From the NCBI GenBank assembly GCA_964483805.1, contig CAZADH010000072.1, positions 1 to 23,193 on the forward strand: a DNA stretch of 23,193 bases, given 5' to 3'. Below the pieces are notes generated by a model. The model worked only from the letters and a program-made list of their open reading frames with translations, searched no databases and was not told the origin of the DNA. Each line of letters starts with the position of its first letter. Position 1 is the stretch's first letter. The translations under genes were made by a program, and so were the position numbers. The DNA is from CAZADH01 sp964483805. Lineage in GTDB: Bacteria; Muiribacteriota; Ozemobacteria; Ozemobacterales; Ozemobacteraceae. Shown here piece after piece: positions 8,785 through 16,684 of the stretch.

Positions 8785-9273
8785 ATGACCACGATGGCGA
8801 TCGATCCCCGCCGTTTCTACAACTCCCCCGACGAAAAAAACAAACTCAATTGGTTCTGCTACGCGCTGGCCGAGTCGATCCGCGCGCAGATCGACCTGGG
8901 CCTTGGCAAGAAGCTGGCGAAGCATGGGTTTGATGCGGCCGCCGTTGTCGCTTTTGCCGTCGACTATGCGCAACACATGAAGACCGTGATGCAGAAACGC
9001 ATGTCGATGCCGGTCGATTCGGGTGAGTTGCCGCAAGAACTGATCGCCCAACATTTCGCGGGTCTCGACGCCAAGCTGGTGCACCGACTGGCCGAGTGTC
9101 TGGCTGCCGGCTGGGATGCGCAGATCGATCGGTGTGTGTCGTGTTCGCAGCAGTGCATCAAAGACTGGCGCAGTGCCTGTGCTCTGTTTGACGAGACCGG
9201 GGCCCAGTGTCCGGCCGCCGCTCAGAACGGCGGTGGCAGTGGCCGGTCGGCGGGTGCGCCGGCACGCCGATGA
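8785..9273 (+). CDS. Unrecognised 162-residue protein with a C-terminal cysteine cluster
   Basis: The start is well supported by AGGAGG (8773-8778) 6 nt upstream. No signal peptide or membrane segment is visible, so a cytoplasmic location is likely. The first ~110 residues look mainly helical, with alternating charged and hydrophobic residues. Residues 117-132 contain C117-x2-C120-x3-C124-x7-C132, a possible zinc or Fe-S site, with a further Cys at 142. The last ~20 residues are Gly/Ala/Ser/Arg-rich and probably disordered. The stop overlaps the ATG of the GspE-like gene (ATGA 9270-9273), so the two are co-translated and probably work together. I do not recognise a family; a small partner or adaptor of the downstream ATPase is only an inference from the overlap. 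Confidence 0.8.
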   Translation: MTTMAIDPRRFYNSPDEKNKLNWFCYALAESIRAQIDLGLGKKLAKHGFDAAAVVAFAVDYAQHMKTVMQKRMSMPVDSGELPQELIAQHFAGLDAKLVHRLAECLAAGWDAQIDRCVSCSQQCIKDWRSACALFDETGAQCPAAAQNGGGSGRSAGAPARR

Positions 9274-11060
9274 GTCGTCACGACGGAGTGCTCGACGCGC
9301 TTGACGGTTTTGCCCGTGATTTCGCCCAGACCCTGCTGGCGCGCGGCCTGGTCGACCCAGGCCGCCTGCGCACCCTGATCGAGACAGCGGCCGGTCGCGA
9401 GGGGACGTTTCACCTGGCGGTGCAACGGTTGCCCGATATCGACGGGGTCGAGGTGGCGCGGGCATTGGCCCACCAACTCGAACTCGAGTTCTCCGATCTG
9501 GCCGGGGTCCACCCGAGCCCCAAGATCCTGATGCTGGTGCCGGCGCATGTATTGCAAAAGTATTGCTGCCTTCCCCTGAGCTCCGAGGCCGGGCATCTGC
9601 GGGTGGCGATGGCCGATCCGTTGCGCCACATGGCGATCGACGATCTCGCCCTGGCCAGCGGCATGCAGGTGCAGCCGGTGGTGGCGCCGGTCGCGGTCCT
9701 CGAACAGCGGCTCGAGCTGTTGTTCCCGGCCGACGGTGACGAGGCCGAGCGATTGCTCGAGCAGATCGGCGATCTGCCCGCCGAACCGACGGGTGGCGGC
9801 GACCTCGATGCGCTCGCCGACCTGGCATTGGCCGACCTGGGCAAGGGCGATGCGCCGATCATTCGCCTGGTCAACCTGATCGTGGCCCATGCGGTCGAGA
9901 TGCGGGCAACCGAGATTACCATGGAACCGGCCGGTGGTGCGTGGCGGGTCCGCTTCCGCGGCAACGGTCGGCGCAAAGTGGTGATGGAACCCCCGCTGAA
10001 GGCAGCGTCCGGCATCATCCAACGACTGAAGGTCATGGCCGGCTGGCGGGTCGATCGCAAGCCCACCGAGCAGCAACCCCGTATTCGTGTCAAGATTGCC
10101 GACCGTGCCGTGAGTTTGCGACTGACGGTGACGCCGACGGTCGCCGGTGATGTCGTGCATCTTGCTGTGCTCGATCATTTCGGCGAAGGCCTGCGGTCGT
10201 TCGTCGATCTGGGCATGGCGCCGACGGCGGCGGCCAACTACGAAAGCCAGTTGGCGGCGCCCGGCGGCGGTTTTGTCATATTGGTTGGGCCACGGGGTGC
10301 GGGCAAGACGCTGACGCTGTACTCTTCTGTATTGCAGTTGCGCAACCCCGAACGCAAAATCATGACCGTCGAGAGTGCGATCGAGGCCGATCTGGCCGAT
10401 ATCGACCAGGTGCAACTCGACGAGCCGCGGGGGCTCGACAGTCTCGGGGCCGTGCGGGCCTGTCTGCAGCACCGGCCCGATGTGTTGCTGATCGATGACC
10501 TGCGCTCTCGCCGTGTGGCAAAACAGGCACTGGCAGCGGCGATTGGCGGCACCACCGTGCTCGCCGGTTTGACCGTCACCGATGTGCCGGCCGCGTGGGC
10601 GCGGTTGTTGGCCTGGGGGCTCGACCGCGGCGAGTTGGCCGCCGGGTTGCGCCTCGTGGTCAATCAACGCCTGGTGCGCACGAGCCGCTGTCGCGGTTGC
10701 CGCCAGGAACTGCCGGCCGATGCCGGCATGGTCACCAACCTGGGGTTCGACGAAGCGACCTGGCGGCGGTTGGGCCTGCCCGGCGACGTGGCCGGCGGTG
10801 GCGACGACAGCAATCTCAAGCTGTTTCGGGCGCCGGGGTGCGAGCAATGTGCCGATGGCACGGGCATCGATCGCACCGGCGTATTCGAGCTGGTCGAGTT
10901 CGACGATGCCACCTTGCGACCCTGGTTTGACGGCCGCCCCCCGGCCGAGGTTTATCGGGCCTGGCGTAATGCCGGCGGGATCACCCTGCCGCAGGCCGCG
11001 GCCCGGCGTGCCATCCTGGGCGAAATCCCGTTCGACGAGGCGTTGAACCTGCGGCGTTGA
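9270..11060 (+). CDS. Divergent GspE/PilB-type ATPase with MshEN domain
   Basis: The start is set at 9270 by the 4-nt overlap with the upstream gene; an in-frame start at 9207 would overlap it much further. The product has 596 residues. Residues ~15-150 match the MshEN (GspE N) fold: LGL-like ARALAHQLELEFSDL, then VLQKYCCLPL and VAMADPLRHMAIDDL. A GspE-type ATPase core follows. Walker A GPRGAGKT (~339-346) is intact. The family's GEIRD Walker B reads DDLRS, the EDPVE Asp box reads ESAIE, and the LHTND His box reads LTVTD. The zinc tetracysteine CRGC...CEQC (~473 and ~523) is kept. ATP binding is plausible but normal hydrolysis is doubtful. No other type II secretion or type IV pilus genes are nearby. 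It may be a regulatory or repurposed paralogue. Confidence 0.85.
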   Translation: MSRHDGVLDALDGFARDFAQTLLARGLVDPGRLRTLIETAAGREGTFHLAVQRLPDIDGVEVARALAHQLELEFSDLAGVHPSPKILMLVPAHVLQKYCCLPLSSEAGHLRVAMADPLRHMAIDDLALASGMQVQPVVAPVAVLEQRLELLFPADGDEAERLLEQIGDLPAEPTGGGDLDALADLALADLGKGDAPIIRLVNLIVAHAVEMRATEITMEPAGGAWRVRFRGNGRRKVVMEPPLKAASGIIQRLKVMAGWRVDRKPTEQQPRIRVKIADRAVSLRLTVTPTVAGDVVHLAVLDHFGEGLRSFVDLGMAPTAAANYESQLAAPGGGFVILVGPRGAGKTLTLYSSVLQLRNPERKIMTVESAIEADLADIDQVQLDEPRGLDSLGAVRACLQHRPDVLLIDDLRSRRVAKQALAAAIGGTTVLAGLTVTDVPAAWARLLAWGLDRGELAAGLRLVVNQRLVRTSRCRGCRQELPADAGMVTNLGFDEATWRRLGLPGDVAGGGDDSNLKLFRAPGCEQCADGTGIDRTGVFELVEFDDATLRPWFDGRPPAEVYRAWRNAGGITLPQAAARRAILGEIPFDEALNLRR

Positions 11061-11102
11061 CCGATGCGAGCGACGGCGGTGTTTCTAGGGGGCCCGGCGA
11101 CG

Positions 11103-11111
11103 TGGTAGAAT
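11103..11111 (+). promoter_or_regulatory. Extended -10 promoter element upstream of the GNAT gene
   Basis: TGG-TAGAAT (hexamer 11106-11111, 5/6 match with the TGn extension). Transcription would begin near 11118, leaving a leader of about 25 nt that contains GGAGG at 11132-11136. No convincing -35 box is visible, as is common for extended -10 promoters. Confidence 0.42.
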
Positions 11112-11142
11112 TGGCGGCAACCGACACCAACGGAGGCCGTCC

Positions 11143-11904
11143 GTGTTTCTCGATGTAAACCACGATCCATCGTTTTCGTTTCATGCCGTCACTCCCGAGC
11201 GCTGGCCCGATCTCGAACGGCTGTTCGGCGAACGTGGGGCCTGTGGAGGTTGCTGGTGCATGAACTGGCGGCTGCCGAAGGCCAAATTTGAGGCAAACAA
11301 GGGCGACAACAACCGCAAGGCCTTGCGCGATCTCGTCATGCAGGGCAAGGAACCTGGGGTTCTTGCGTATCACCAAGAGAAACCCATTGGTTGGTGTGCG
11401 GTGGCGCCGCGTTCGGAATTTTTGCGCCTCGAGAACACGCGTGTGCTCGCGCCGATCGACGACGAAAAGGTGTGGTCGATCGTCTGCGTCTATGTCGACA
11501 AGGCGTTTCGTGGCCGTGGCATCCAGAAGCTGTTGCTTGTGGCGGCTTGCCGGCACGCCATGCATCATGACAACCTTGCGATTGTCGAAGGTTACCCGGT
11601 GATTCCCAAGAACGGCAAAATGCCCGATGCGTTTGCCTGGACCGGCATCCACTCCGCGTTTCTGGCAGCGGGCTTCAGAGACTGTCGCCGTCACTCCGAA
11701 AATCGGCCGATCGTACGCTGGTGGTATGAGGGTGAGGATCACCCGGTCTCTTCCGCACGACGACGTGAGTTGTTGGGCGGTGGCCTCGAGAAAGCCAGGC
11801 CTGCCCGACCCGCCCCCGGCAAGGCCCCAGCGCGCAAAGCCCCGCCCAAAAGGAGCCGGTCATCGGTCGTGGTGCGCGGACCCTACGGCGGGACGATCCA
11901 CTGA
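11143..11904 (+). CDS. GNAT-family N-acetyltransferase
   Basis: The start is GTG 11143, supported by GGAGG (11132-11136) 6 nt upstream. The 253-residue protein carries the acetyl-CoA-binding motif A VYVDKAFRGRGIQKLL (~113-128), with the R-G-x-G loop that grips the pyrophosphate. An N-terminal CGGCWCMNWR (34-43) is characteristic of a subgroup of uncharacterised GNAT proteins. Its three cysteines could bind a metal. The last ~50 residues are rich in Pro, Ala, Lys and Arg and look disordered and basic, beyond the usual ~180-200 residue fold. It would transfer an acetyl group from acetyl-CoA to an amine; the substrate is unknown. The VOC gene begins 49 nt downstream. Confidence 0.8.
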   Translation: MFLDVNHDPSFSFHAVTPERWPDLERLFGERGACGGCWCMNWRLPKAKFEANKGDNNRKALRDLVMQGKEPGVLAYHQEKPIGWCAVAPRSEFLRLENTRVLAPIDDEKVWSIVCVYVDKAFRGRGIQKLLLVAACRHAMHHDNLAIVEGYPVIPKNGKMPDAFAWTGIHSAFLAAGFRDCRRHSENRPIVRWWYEGEDHPVSSARRRELLGGGLEKARPARPAPGKAPARKAPPKRSRSSVVVRGPYGGTIH

Positions 11905-11953
11905 TGATGACGCGCCGCGAAATCGGTGTTGCCTCACGACCGCGGGGCGCCCG

Positions 11954-12334
11954 ATGAAAGCGAACTTCATTCTCTATGTCGCCGATCAGGCGCGGAGCAT
12001 GGCGTTCTACCGGGCGGCACTCGATCTGACGCCGACGCTCGACGTGCCCGGGATGACCGAGCTCACCCTGTCCCCCGGGTGCGTGCTCGGGCTCATGCCC
12101 GAAGCCGGCATCAAGCGGTTGTTGCCGGCACTGCCCGACCCCGCGGTCGCCGCCGGCGTGCCGCGGGCCGAACTGTATCTGACCGTCGACGACCCGGGCG
12201 CCGCGCACAGGCGGGCCCTGGCGGCGGGCGCGCGTGAGCTGAGTCCGCTGTCGCAGCGCAACTGGGGCGACGAGGCGGCCTATTCGCTCGATCCCGACGG
12301 CCACGTGCTGGTGTTTGCGCGGCGGGCGGTGTGA
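11954..12334 (+). CDS. VOC-superfamily (glyoxalase/bleomycin-resistance fold) protein
   Basis: I chose ATG 11954 because homology to the fold begins immediately (NFILYVADQARSMAFYRAAL). The 126-residue length is normal for a single VOC unit with two beta-alpha-beta-beta-beta modules: ~1-60 and ~70-126, the second ending YSLDPDGHVLVFARR. Metal-binding VOC enzymes carry His/Glu ligands at the ends of the first and last strands. Here the N-terminal strand lacks His and the final strand lacks the usual Glu, so a metal-dependent glyoxalase activity is unlikely. Ligand binding or a resistance-type role is possible. No strong Shine-Dalgarno sequence is seen (weak ...GGGGCGCCCG before ATG). It probably shares the transcript of the GNAT gene. 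Confidence 0.75.
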   Translation: MKANFILYVADQARSMAFYRAALDLTPTLDVPGMTELTLSPGCVLGLMPEAGIKRLLPALPDPAVAAGVPRAELYLTVDDPGAAHRRALAAGARELSPLSQRNWGDEAAYSLDPDGHVLVFARRAV

Positions 12335-12365
12335 AGGGGGCCGCGGCTCGAGCGGACACGACGCA

Positions 12366-12396
12366 CGATATTGATATTATAAATACGTTATAAATA
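12366..12396 (+). promoter_or_regulatory. A/T-rich promoter/operator region upstream of the radical-SAM cluster
   Basis: A 31-nt A/T-rich island stands out from the G+C-rich surroundings. It contains an extended -10 TGA-TATTAT (hexamer 12375-12380, 5/6) with a possible -35 CGGACA (12353-12358) 16 nt upstream. It also holds two direct copies of TATAAATA (12378-12385 and 12389-12396) with an 11-nt period, about one helical turn, which suggests a binding site for a protein on one face of the DNA. The first copy extends to TATAAATACG, which recurs at 20058. Confidence 0.5.
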
Positions 12397-12408
12397 AGGA
12401 AGATGACG

Positions 12409-13611
12409 ATGAAGAAAGTCTACGTGGGTGTCACCCAGCATCCCTGCACCGAAAACGCGATGAACAGCAATCTGCTCAAACGCTGGTTCACCACCAACGG
12501 CTGGGAGGTCACGCGCGAATCGCGCGAGGCCGACATCGTCATCGTCTCGACCTGCGGCTTCAACCAGAGCCAGGAAGACTACGAGATCGAAGAGATCCGC
12601 CGCCGCCTCGCCGAGAAGAAGCCGGGCGCCGAACTCATCGTCGTCGGCTGCCTGCCCGAGATCAATCAGGAGCGGGTGCGCCAGGAGTTCAACGGCGTCT
12701 GCATCTCGACCAAAGACATCATGAAGTTCAACGAACACATGAATTTCTCGGTGAAGCTCGAAGACCTCGACAACAACTTCATCTCGACCGACGAATACGA
12801 GGCGAACCCGCACATCGCCTTCTGGGTCAAGGCCCGCGCCCGCATCGAGCGATGGCAGAAGAGTCTGCCGTTTGTTCAGGTGCCGCGGGTGTTGTACACC
12901 ACGCCCAGCCCGTCCTGGTTCTGCATTCGTTGTGCCACCGGCTGCACCGGCAACTGCACCTACTGCGGTATCCGGCACGCGCAGGGGTTCATCGACAGCG
13001 TGCCGATCGACGACATCGTGCGGCAGGCCGAAAAAGGGCTGCGCCTGGGCTATCGCGAGATCGCCCTGACCGGCGAAGACATGGGCGGATACGGCGTCGA
13101 CAAGAAACAGTCGTTGGCCGATCTGCTCGATGAGCTGGTCAAGCTGCCCGGCGATTTCTCGATCAACCTCCGCTTCATCGACCCCTACTGGCTGATCAAG
13201 CTGTTCGATCGGTTGGTGCCCTCGTTCTCGAGCGGCAAGGTCAAGAGCTTCTGTGTGCCGGCGCAGTCGGGTAGCGATCGCATTATCAAGGCCATGGGCC
13301 GGCGCTACACCTATCAGCAAATCAAGCAGGGCGTCAACGACACGATCCGGCACACCAAGGTGAAAATGGTGTCGACCAACATCATTGTCGGGTTCCCCGG
13401 CGAGACCGAAGAAGACTTTCGCGATTCTCTGCGGCTGGTCCGCGAGTGTGACTTCTCGTTGTATCTCAACTTCCTTTACGATGAGCGGCCCAAAACGCCG
13501 GCGGCCAGTCTGCCCAACAAGGTGCCGCAACACGTGAAACAACGCCGGTTCGAGAAGCTGCAGCGGATGTCGGTGCGCAAGCAGGTTCGCCATTTTCTGG
13601 GATTTGCCTGA
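12409..13611 (+). CDS. Radical-SAM methylthiotransferase-like protein lacking TRAM (copy 1)
   Basis: I preferred ATG 12409 to the in-frame ATG 12403, because AAGGA (12396-12400) lies 8 nt before the former and abuts the latter. The 400-residue protein has the UPF0004-type N-terminal domain with three conserved cysteines, C13 (HPCTEN), C49 (STCGF) and C81 (GCLPE), for an auxiliary [4Fe-4S] cluster. The radical-SAM motif C179-x3-C183-x2-C186 (CTGNCTYC) binds the SAM cluster. PAQSGSDR (285-291) and VGFPGETEEDF are hallmarks of MiaB/RimO/MtaB enzymes, which insert a methylthio group at C-H bonds. The C-terminal TRAM substrate-binding domain of those enzymes is absent; the protein ends at VRHFLGFA. 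Extra cysteines at 172 and 175 precede the radical-SAM motif. The substrate is therefore open. A paralogue follows 12 nt downstream. Confidence 0.85.
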   Translation: MKKVYVGVTQHPCTENAMNSNLLKRWFTTNGWEVTRESREADIVIVSTCGFNQSQEDYEIEEIRRRLAEKKPGAELIVVGCLPEINQERVRQEFNGVCISTKDIMKFNEHMNFSVKLEDLDNNFISTDEYEANPHIAFWVKARARIERWQKSLPFVQVPRVLYTTPSPSWFCIRCATGCTGNCTYCGIRHAQGFIDSVPIDDIVRQAEKGLRLGYREIALTGEDMGGYGVDKKQSLADLLDELVKLPGDFSINLRFIDPYWLIKLFDRLVPSFSSGKVKSFCVPAQSGSDRIIKAMGRRYTYQQIKQGVNDTIRHTKVKMVSTNIIVGFPGETEEDFRDSLRLVRECDFSLYLNFLYDERPKTPAASLPNKVPQHVKQRRFEKLQRMSVRKQVRHFLGFA

Positions 13612-13623
13612 GCGGCGGGATCG

Positions 13624-14937
13624 ATGACGACGACACCCCCTGCCACCGCCCCCTGCCCCGCCGCGCCGTTGCGTGGTGACGCCTGCCACACGGGCAACGC
13701 CGGCGGCAATATGCGCTTCTTCATCAGCAACTCGGCACACCCGTGCACCGAGATCGCGCTCGATGCCAACCGCATTCGCCTGTTCTACCAAGCCAATGGC
13801 TGGGTCGAAACGAGCGATGCCCGCGAGGCCGATGACCTGATCGTCTCGACGTGCGCGTACAATCAGCACTTCGAAGATGCGGCCCTGGCCGATGTCCGGT
13901 TGCGCCGCGAACAGCTCAAGACGGGGGCGCGCTTGATCACCACGGGCTGTCTGCCGCAGATCGACCCCGACGCGTTCAAGGCGGCGGGGGGCCGTGAGGT
14001 GGTCACGCCGCGTGACCTCGGCCGGTTCGATCGACTCATCGCTGCGCAGCGGTCGATGGCCGATGTCAACGGCAACACCATTCGGCTCGAGGAGTACCAG
14101 GCGAATCCGGCCTTCATGCGGCTGGTCAAAATTCACACCCGACTCGAAGCGTTGCGAGACCGCATCGGGATCGATCTGGTTCCTCACTGGATGGCCACCA
14201 TTCCGACACCAAAATGGTTCTTCATCCGCGGTTCGGTCGGCTGTCGGGGGCGTTGCACCTATTGTGCCGTCCGGCGCTCGAAGGGGGCGCTGACCAGCGT
14301 CGAGCCTGAGCGCATCGTCGCGCAGGTCCGCTACGCCGTGGCCCACGGAGCGCACGAGATCTCGTTGGCCGGCGACGACATGGGGGCCTGGGGTACCGAC
14401 ATTGGTTCCGAACTTGCCGCGCTGCTCACCGCGATGCTGGCGGTTCCAGGAGAGTTCAAGATCAACCTGCGTTTCGTCGAACCGGTGTACATCCTGCGCC
14501 AGCTCGACCGCCTGTTGCCGGTGTTTGCCACCGGCCGCATCAGCGCTTTCTGCCTGCCGCTGCAGAGCGGCAGTGATGCGGTGTTGGCGCGGATGCAGCG
14601 CGACTATCGCATCGCCGATGTCGAAGACGGCTTACGACGTATTGCTTCTTTGCCGCGGCGGCCGCGGCTTGCTTCGATCATCATGGTCGGCTTCCCCGGT
14701 GAAACCGAGGCCGATTTCCTCGCGTCGGCCGCTTTGATCGACCGCTTGCCGATCGACCTCTACCAGATTCTCGAATACGAGGGTCGACCCGGCACGCCGA
14801 GCATCGCCATGCCCGATCAGATCGATGCCGCGACCAAGAAGAGGCGCCACGATCAGTTGTTGCGCAAGTTCAAGTTGCAGAAGGTCGTGGGGTTGCCGGC
14901 GGCGCTGGCCAATCGCCTCGCCGGCCTGCGGTATTGA
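13624..14937 (+). CDS. Radical-SAM methylthiotransferase-like protein lacking TRAM (copy 2)
   Basis: This is a paralogue of the preceding gene, in tandem with a 12-nt gap. From ATG 13624 the protein has 437 residues. An internal ATG at 13711 (MRFFISNSAHPCTE) aligns with the start of copy 1, so the first 29 Pro/Ala-rich residues may not be translated. Counted from 13711, the auxiliary-cluster cysteines are C12, C48 and C80, and the radical-SAM cysteines are C178, C182 and C185 (CRGRCTYC). LQSGSDAVLARM and VGFPGETEADF confirm the methylthiotransferase family. As in copy 1 there is no TRAM domain. The two are substantially diverged, so they may act on different positions of one substrate or as partners; this is inference. 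Neither start has a strong Shine-Dalgarno sequence; translation is probably coupled. Confidence 0.83.
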   Translation: MTTTPPATAPCPAAPLRGDACHTGNAGGNMRFFISNSAHPCTEIALDANRIRLFYQANGWVETSDAREADDLIVSTCAYNQHFEDAALADVRLRREQLKTGARLITTGCLPQIDPDAFKAAGGREVVTPRDLGRFDRLIAAQRSMADVNGNTIRLEEYQANPAFMRLVKIHTRLEALRDRIGIDLVPHWMATIPTPKWFFIRGSVGCRGRCTYCAVRRSKGALTSVEPERIVAQVRYAVAHGAHEISLAGDDMGAWGTDIGSELAALLTAMLAVPGEFKINLRFVEPVYILRQLDRLLPVFATGRISAFCLPLQSGSDAVLARMQRDYRIADVEDGLRRIASLPRRPRLASIIMVGFPGETEADFLASAALIDRLPIDLYQILEYEGRPGTPSIAMPDQIDAATKKRRHDQLLRKFKLQKVVGLPAALANRLAGLRY

Positions 14938-15006
14938 GCCGTGGCGTCTGTGGGCACGAGAAACGGTGACCGGGCGCCTCGGTGCGCGTGGGTTCCCGCG
15001 CTGGTC

Positions 15007-15132
15007 ATGGCGCTGTGGGTGCGGATTCGCGGCCGCGTCAACCTGTTGCTGGGGCGGGCGGTCAACGAAGACCCGCGTCGACGGGCGACCTATATAGACT
15101 GGGATGACGATGATCCATCGTTGGTAAAGTAA
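15007..15132 (+). CDS. Possible 41-residue peptide ORF between radical-SAM genes
   Basis: The 204-nt gap between two radical-SAM genes holds an open frame ending at TAA 15130-15132. From ATG 15007 it encodes 41 residues: a basic/hydrophobic half (MALWVRIRGRVNLLLGRA) and an aromatic/acidic end (ATYIDWDDDDPSLVK). A GTG at 14941 in the same frame would give 63 residues. No clear Shine-Dalgarno sequence precedes either start. The split character resembles a leader/core arrangement of a modified peptide, and its place among modifying enzymes is suggestive. It has no Cys in the 41-residue form, and its 3' end overlaps the promoter-like element of the next gene. It could be a chance ORF. Confidence 0.25.
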   Translation: MALWVRIRGRVNLLLGRAVNEDPRRRATYIDWDDDDPSLVK

Positions 15133-15136
15133 ATAC
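15091..15136 (+). promoter_or_regulatory. A/T-rich promoter-like region upstream of the B12-type radical-SAM gene
   Basis: It contains TATATA (15091-15096), then an extended -10 candidate TGG-TAAAGT (hexamer 15125-15130, 4/6), and the octamer GTAAATAC (15129-15136) only 5 nt before the ATG at 15142. Transcription from this -10 would begin within about 5 nt of the start codon, so the mRNA would be nearly leaderless. No Shine-Dalgarno sequence precedes the ATG, which fits. No clear -35 box is seen. Confidence 0.38.
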
Positions 15137-15141
15137 AACGT

Positions 15142-16611
15142 ATGAGTATACGTGTCGCCCTGCTCGAACCGTCGGTGGCCTCGGAGTGCGTCGTCACCGA
15201 GATGATGGGGCAGATTCGCACCGGCGCGCCGTTTCTCGCCGGGGCACTGGTCGATCAAGGGTTTTCGGCGCGCGTGTTCGCCGAGGAGTTGCTCGCGTTC
15301 GACGCGATGTTGCTCGACCGTATTGTTGCCGGGTTTGATGTCGTCGGCCTGTCGCTGGCGTTGAACACGCTGCCGCGTGGGTTGCAGGTGGCGCGGGCGC
15401 TGAAGCGACGACGGCCCGATCTGCCCATCGTCGCCGGTGGTCCGTCGGCGTCGGCCTTTGCCCACAAGCTGCTTGGCTTCTGTGATGCCGTCCTGCAAGG
15501 GCGGGCCGAAGTGACGCTACCGCGTCTGCTGCAGGCTTGGCTGGCGGCGGCGCACGATGGCCACGGCGGCGAGCAGTCCGGGGCGATGCGGTGGTCCAAC
15601 CCCCTGCCCTGCCCCGAGATTCCCGGTCTGATCATGCGCGGCGCCGAGGGGGCGCTCGTGCGGCAGCAGGGTGCGATCCCGAGCGCGGACGGCCCGACAC
15701 GCTACGATCTGGTCGAAGGGTTCGGCCCGCAAACGGTGCGCGAGGGCTTGTTCGGCGCTCCGAAGCCGGCGGTCTATTCGCTGTTTGCCTCGACCGGCTG
15801 CGTTCGGCACTGTCGGTTCTGTCAGTCACCGAAGCAGTATGTGGCGCGGGCGCACGACCGCGTCATCGCCGATCTCGAGATGATCCTGCGCCTGCACGAC
15901 CGGCGCGGGTTGGCCCGGTTCATGCTCGTCGACGACTGCCTGTTCGCCGATCTGCAGGCAACGAAAGAACTCTTACGGCGTATTGCTCACACCACGCGTG
16001 GGCATGCGGTCAGCTTCGCGGCGCAGTTCCACGTGCAGCCCACCGCCGACGATGAACTGATGCGACTGTTTCGCGAGGCTCATTTCACCAGTCTGGCCAT
16101 CGGCTTCGAGACGGTATCGGCCGCGTCGCTCGATCACGAGCGCAAGGGCACCACCCCGGCCGACAACGACCTCGCGATCGCCCAGTGTCGCAAGCACGGA
16201 ATCGTGCCATACGGCTATTTTGTCGTGGGGTTCGACACCGATACCGAAGCGACGGTGCAGGCCGTGTTCGACTACATTGTTGCGCGCAAGATCATCGCGC
16301 AGGTGTTGCCGGTCGGATTGATGGCGCGCGACGCCGATGGCGAGCCGACTTCCGACGCGCCGCGGATCTTCTCCGATACGAGTTTTGGGGCGACCGTGTT
16401 CGTGTCGCACCGGCCCGCCCAGATCGCGCCAGACCGGTTGCAGGAGCTCATCAACAAAGGCACGGCGCGGATCACCTCGCTGCGGCGGTTGCGCGACTTC
16501 TCGACGCGGTACGAACTCGAGTTTCTCGTCGGTGCCAACCGGTGTTTCGCCGTCTGGCAGCCGGCGATGAAGGCCCATGTCGGGCGCTTGCGCGGTCCGG
16601 ATCCCGACTGA
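15142..16611 (+). CDS. B12-binding-type radical-SAM protein
   Basis: The 489-residue protein begins with a Rossmann-like cobalamin-binding-type domain (~1-135): RVALLEPS, then FLAGALVDQG, DVVGLSLALNTLPRG and IVAGGPSAS. The DxHxxG cobalamin ligand motif is not seen, as in many members. The radical-SAM core carries C220-x3-C224-x2-C227 (CVRHCRFC) for the [4Fe-4S]-SAM cluster. FMLVDDCLFAD (260-270) and FETVSAASLDHERKG follow, both typical of this family. Such enzymes methylate unreactive carbons or rearrange rings; the substrate here is unknown. A ~50-residue C-terminal part is unassigned. It has its own promoter-like element close upstream, and the following SPASM gene lies 147 nt downstream. 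Confidence 0.8.
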   Translation: MSIRVALLEPSVASECVVTEMMGQIRTGAPFLAGALVDQGFSARVFAEELLAFDAMLLDRIVAGFDVVGLSLALNTLPRGLQVARALKRRRPDLPIVAGGPSASAFAHKLLGFCDAVLQGRAEVTLPRLLQAWLAAAHDGHGGEQSGAMRWSNPLPCPEIPGLIMRGAEGALVRQQGAIPSADGPTRYDLVEGFGPQTVREGLFGAPKPAVYSLFASTGCVRHCRFCQSPKQYVARAHDRVIADLEMILRLHDRRGLARFMLVDDCLFADLQATKELLRRIAHTTRGHAVSFAAQFHVQPTADDELMRLFREAHFTSLAIGFETVSAASLDHERKGTTPADNDLAIAQCRKHGIVPYGYFVVGFDTDTEATVQAVFDYIVARKIIAQVLPVGLMARDADGEPTSDAPRIFSDTSFGATVFVSHRPAQIAPDRLQELINKGTARITSLRRLRDFSTRYELEFLVGANRCFAVWQPAMKAHVGRLRGPDPD

Positions 16612-16684
16612 GGCGCAGGTTCGGGTGGCAAACGCCCACGGTGCATGTCGGGGCAACGGCACCGTCCAGGTGCCGCCCCGAAAC

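Noticed and set aside
6581..8788. 735-codon + strand frame within the giant lipoprotein gene
   Set aside because: It is a +1-frame shadow of the Ig-like/kelch coding sequence, with Arg/Gly-rich translation and no motif. The real frame continues unbroken to 8651.
12388..14355. 655-codon open frame on the minus strand opposite the methylthiotransferase-like pair
   Set aside because: Both sense genes have intact catalytic motifs across the whole region; the antisense translation is low-complexity and without domain signals.
15542..15599. Frameshift or inserted sequence in the B12-type radical-SAM gene around an Ala/His/Gly-rich stretch
   Set aside because: The frame is continuous and the stretch fits a linker between the cobalamin-type domain and the radical-SAM core.
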